Part shown: positions 61,596 to 64,000 of the stretch, piece by piece
How positions within the stretch are numbered: position 1 is the first letter of the stretch
Layout: every line of letters begins with the position of its first letter
Assembly: GCF_023017165.1 (NCBI RefSeq)
Contig: NZ_JALKBW010000001.1
Span: 558,001-622,000, forward strand
Length of the DNA stretch: 64,000 nucleotides
Direction of reading: 5' to 3'
From: Gordonia alkaliphila
GTDB lineage: Bacteria > Actinomycetota > Actinomycetes > Mycobacteriales > Mycobacteriaceae
Notes under the pieces: model-generated
What the model was told of the DNA's origin: nothing
What the model saw: only the letters and a program-made list of their open reading frames with translations
The model's database searches: none
Position numbers and translations under genes: made by a program

Positions 61596-64000
61596 TCACC
61601 CGTCGCCGTTCGGCCACGAATCGACCAGGGCAGGCACGGTGTGCACACCGTGCGGACCGTCGCCGCCCGTCGACCAGGCCGTGATCTGCTCGGTCTCGGC
61701 CTCATCCAACAGTCGCGGAGACGCCACTGCAGAATACGGATTCTCCGTCAGCTCGTCGACGACGGCGATGAATCTTCTACTCAGTGTAGTAATCGACGTT
61801 TCATCGAAGAGATCTGTCGCATAAACGACCGACAGTGCCCACGGCCCGTCCGCTATGAATCGAACGTCGAAGGTGAGGTCGACCTGGGCGGGTGTCACCC
61901 CAGAGGTAGCCGGCCGGATGTGCAGCCCATCGATGTCGCCTGCGGACGGTTCTGCGTCCCGGGAGCCCGGCCCCGCCGTCAACATCACCTGCGAGAGCGG
62001 TGTGAACGCCTGCGAGCGCACCGGGTTCAGCCGTTCGACGAGTGACTCGAAGGGCACGTCGGCATTCGCGAACGCCTCCAAGTCGGTACCGCGCACCTCC
62101 GACAGCAACGCGTCGAAGCTCATCGACGAGTTGATGTCGGTCCTGAGCACCAGCGTGTTGACGAACATGCCGATCAACGGATCGAGTTCACGCTGTCCGC
62201 GACCGGCGATCGGCGTGAGGATCGCGATCTCGGCCGTCGCCGAAAGACGTGAAATCAGCACTGCGAGTGCCGCGTGAACCACCATGAACGGCGTCACGCC
62301 GCGTTGGCGCGCGAGTTCCTCGATCCGGTCACCGATCGCGTGTGGGATCTCGGTGGTGTACGTGGCGCCACGGTGCGAGGCGACCTGCGGGCGGGGGCGA
62401 TCCGCCGGGATCTCCACGAGACCCGGGAGTCCGGCCAGGTCGCGTTCCCACACCTCCAGCTGGCGGCCGACGACGGACGCCGGATCCGAAGGATCACCCA
62501 GTTCACGGCGCTGCCAGAGTGCGTAGTCTGCGAACTGGACGGGCAACGGCTCGAACTCCGGCGCGCGGCCTTCCGCCCGCGCGGCGTAGGCGGCGACAAC
62601 GTCGCCGACCAGGGGACCCATCGACTCACCGTCGGCAACGATGTGATGAAGTACCGCGACGAACAGCCACTCGCCCGGGGAGCGCTCCCACAAGCGGATG
62701 CGCAGCGGGGGCCGAGTCGTGACGTCGAAGCCCGTCATCGCCGCCTGGCGCAGCGCCGCTTCGTCGTCGACCGCAGCCCAGTCGGGTTCGGCTTCACGCG
62801 AACCGGCCGCATGCACCAGCTGGTACGGGTCACCATCGGCCACAGGGAACGTCGTGCGCAGGATCTCGTGCCTTTCGATGACGTCGAGGACCGCTCGATA
62901 CAGTGCGTCGACGTCGAGATCACCGCTCACCTCGAGAGCAAACGGGATGTTGTACGTCGCCAGTTCTGGCTCGAGTCGGTTGATGAACCACATCCGCTGC
63001 TGCGCGAACGAGAGCGGGATCCGGTCCGGACGCGGCGCCGCCGCCGTCACCGGCGGCAACGCCACTTCCTTGCCCACCGACGCCGCGACCAGGTCGCGCA
63101 CTGTGGGCGCATCGAACAGATCCCTGATCGACAACTCGACACCGAGTGCTTCACCCGCGCGGGCGACCAGGCGCATCGCCGCTAGCGAGTTGCCGCCCGC
63201 ATCGAAGAACGACTCGGTCACCGACACCCGATCCACGCCCAACACACCGGCGAACACCGCCGCCAAAGCCGCCTCGGCCTCGCCCTCGGGTGCGACGTAC
63301 TCGACCTGCGTCGACGACAGATCCGGCTCGGGCAGCGCCCGACGATCCAACTTGCCCGCCGAGTTCAGCGTCACTTCGTCGAGTAGCGTCCACACAGACG
63401 GTCGCATGTACTCCGGCAACACCGCCGCCACATGCTCCTTCACCGAATCCAGATCCACCGACGCCGGTGAGACGTAACCGACCAGGAACTCGCCACCGGT
63501 CGAAGCCTGCGCCACCGTTGCTGCGGCATGCACCACACCGGGAGCCCCGGCGATCACCGCTTCGATCTCACCAAGCTCGATACGCTGACCACGCAGCTTC
63601 ACCTGGAAATCGGTACGACCCAGGTACTCGAGATCGCCACCGGCCTGGCGCTTGACCAGGTCACCAGTGCGATACAGACGCGAACCCGGCTCACCGAATG
63701 GATCAGCGACAAAACGTTCTGCCGTCAACGCGGGCGCAGCAGCGTAACCCCGCGCGATCTGCACACCACCCAAATACAACTCGCCCGGCACACCATCGGG
63801 GACCGGCTGCAAACGATCATCCAAAACCAGAGCGGTCGTGTTGGCGACCGCACGCCCGATGGTGACGAGCTCATCGCCCGGCAACACCTGCACGGCAGTC
63901 ACATCGACCGCGGCCTCGGTCGGGCCATACAGGTTATGCAGTTCCGTGGACGGCAACACCGTCAGCAGTTCCTGCGCAATCGCCGGCGCCAGAGCTTCAC
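61596..64000 (-). CDS. NRPS-1, C-terminal part: A(partial)-T-C; 5' end outside the window
   Basis: This is the C-terminal end of a non-ribosomal peptide synthetase, a cytosolic multidomain enzyme that activates amino acids and joins them as thioesters. The visible part starts inside an A domain ([11 protein letters not shown] near 63920, A7 YRTGDL near 63670). It continues with a T domain (GGNSL, carrier Ser codon 63186-63188) and a C domain ([11 protein letters not shown] near 62990, HHIVADGES near 62640), then stops at TGA 61596. The A domain keeps only the last pocket residues (L, V, D at GrsA positions 322, 330, 331), which agree with the serine code of its close relatives. The protein ends just after the C domain with HTVPALVDSW, which resembles the first helix of an A domain, so the next A domain is supplied by NRPS-2. 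The stop lies 28 bases before the NRPS-2 start, so the two are co-transcribed. The A part is nearly identical to 53831-54407. Confidence 0.95.
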   Translation of the reverse strand, partial: EALAPAIAQELLTVLPSTELHNLYGPTEAAVDVTAVQVLPGDELVTIGRAVANTTALVLDDRLQPVPDGVPGELYLGGVQIARGYAAAPALTAERFVADPFGEPGSRLYRTGDLVKRQAGGDLEYLGRTDFQVKLRGQRIELGEIEAVIAGAPGVVHAAATVAQASTGGEFLVGYVSPASVDLDSVKEHVAAVLPEYMRPSVWTLLDEVTLNSAGKLDRRALPEPDLSSTQVEYVAPEGEAEAALAAVFAGVLGVDRVSVTESFFDAGGNSLAAMRLVARAGEALGVELSIRDLFDAPTVRDLVAASVGKEVALPPVTAAAPRPDRIPLSFAQQRMWFINRLEPELATYNIPFALEVSGDLDVDALYRAVLDVIERHEILRTTFPVADGDPYQLVHAAGSREAEPDWAAVDDEAALRQAAMTGFDVTTRPPLRIRLWERSPGEWLFVAVLHHIVADGESMGPLVGDVVAAYAARAEGRAPEFEPLPVQFADYALWQRRELGDPSDPASVVGRQLEVWERDLAGLPGLVEIPADRPRPQVASHRGATYTTEIPHAIGDRIEELARQRGVTPFMVVHAALAVLISRLSATAEIAILTPIAGRGQRELDPLIGMFVNTLVLRTDINSSMSFDALLSEVRGTDLEAFANADVPFESLVERLNPVRSQAFTPLSQVMLTAGPGSRDAEPSAGDIDGLHIRPATSGVTPAQVDLTFDVRFIADGPWALSVVYATDLFDETSITTLSRRFIAVVDELTENPYSAVASPRLLDEAETEQITAWSTGGDGPHGVHTVPALVDSWPNGDG
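61740..63050 (-). other. NRPS-1 terminal C domain (condenses with the NRPS-2 A1-T1 residue)
   Basis: Condensation domain from [11 protein letters not shown] (near 62990) to ATDLFDE (near 61815). HHIVADGES is intact and MFVNTLVLR is near 62155. It has no A domain of its own in the same protein, so it must receive the acceptor residue from the T domain of NRPS-2. Confidence 0.9.
63080..64000 (-). other. NRPS-1 last extension module: A(partial)-T
   Basis: Partial A domain from the window edge through A10 ([10 protein letters not shown] near 63350) and a T domain with carrier Ser codon 63186-63188. Visible pocket residues L-V-D fit the serine family. The preceding C domain lies outside the window. 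Confidence 0.85.
63423..64000 (-). repeat. A-domain block nearly identical to 53831-54407, may extend past the window
   Basis: NRPS-1 copy, intact in frame (GCCCGAT where the other copy has GCCGAT). The match runs to the window edge. Confidence 0.88.

Noticed and set aside
61568..61705. NRPS-2 start at 61705
   Set aside because: The added residues overlap the NRPS-1 coding end in another frame and look like shadow sequence; the strong ribosome site points to 61567.

Overview
The window is one continuous stretch of non-ribosomal peptide synthetase (NRPS) sequence, all coding on the minus strand, so transcription runs from base 64000 towards base 1. High G+C, GTG starts with strong Shine-Dalgarno sites, and the wording of the condensation domains suggest a mycolic-acid actinomycete of the Gordonia/Rhodococcus/Nocardia kind. 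That is a judgement from protein style only; no taxonomic marker gene is present. No tailoring, transport, regulatory, MbtH-like or thioesterase gene is visible, and both ends of the window cut through NRPS genes, so the cluster continues on both sides.

In order of transcription there are four proteins, named here NRPS-1 to NRPS-4. NRPS-1 (64000 to 61596) is only the end of a protein: A(partial)-T-C. NRPS-2 (61567 to 40950) reads A-T / C-A-T / C-A-T-E / C-A-T / C-A-T / C-A-T / C and is interrupted by three 1-base indels at 54955-54958, 54263-54264 and 51959-51961. Correcting them gives exactly 6873 codons. NRPS-3 (40917 to 19243, 7224 residues) is intact and reads A-T / C-A-T-E / C-A-T / C-A-T / C-A-T / C-A-T / C-A*, where A* is a truncated and decayed adenylation domain. 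NRPS-4 (19082 to beyond base 1) reads A-T-E / C-A-T / C-A-T / C-A-T / C-A-T / C-A(cut), with one 1-base insertion in a C run at 10129-10134. The junctions are 28, 32 and 160 bases long, so this looks like one operon.

Counting by eye: 19 apparently active A domains (two cut by window edges) plus one degenerate A, 18 C domains, 18 T domains and 3 E domains. Every E domain follows a T domain with the GGDS form and precedes a C domain of the class that accepts D-residues. The ten-residue pocket codes repeat. The serine code DVWHFSLVDK occurs four times, plus a partial copy, and the threonine code DFWNVGMVHK twice. Two related codes I cannot assign, DVPHFSLVE and DCPHS(S/T)L(V/I)E, occur three times each. 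DALQFGLVY occurs three times, and three codes occur once. If the proteins act in gene order, this part of the product has at least 19 residues, is rich in hydroxy-amino acids, and has D-residues at three positions.

The most unusual features are: a 98-residue in-frame Pro/Ala/Val repeat inside one A domain of NRPS-4 (6494-6787); the decayed A domain ending NRPS-3 directly before a protein that starts with an intact relative of it; protein boundaries that fall between C and A, inside a module; near-identical A-domain blocks that point to recent gene conversion; and four single-base indels, all in G/C runs and two of them inside those duplicated blocks, which may be assembly errors.

There is no gene-free stretch longer than 300 bases. 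The many long plus-strand reading frames (Arg/His/Gln-rich, up to about 900 codons) are shadows of the NRPS genes.
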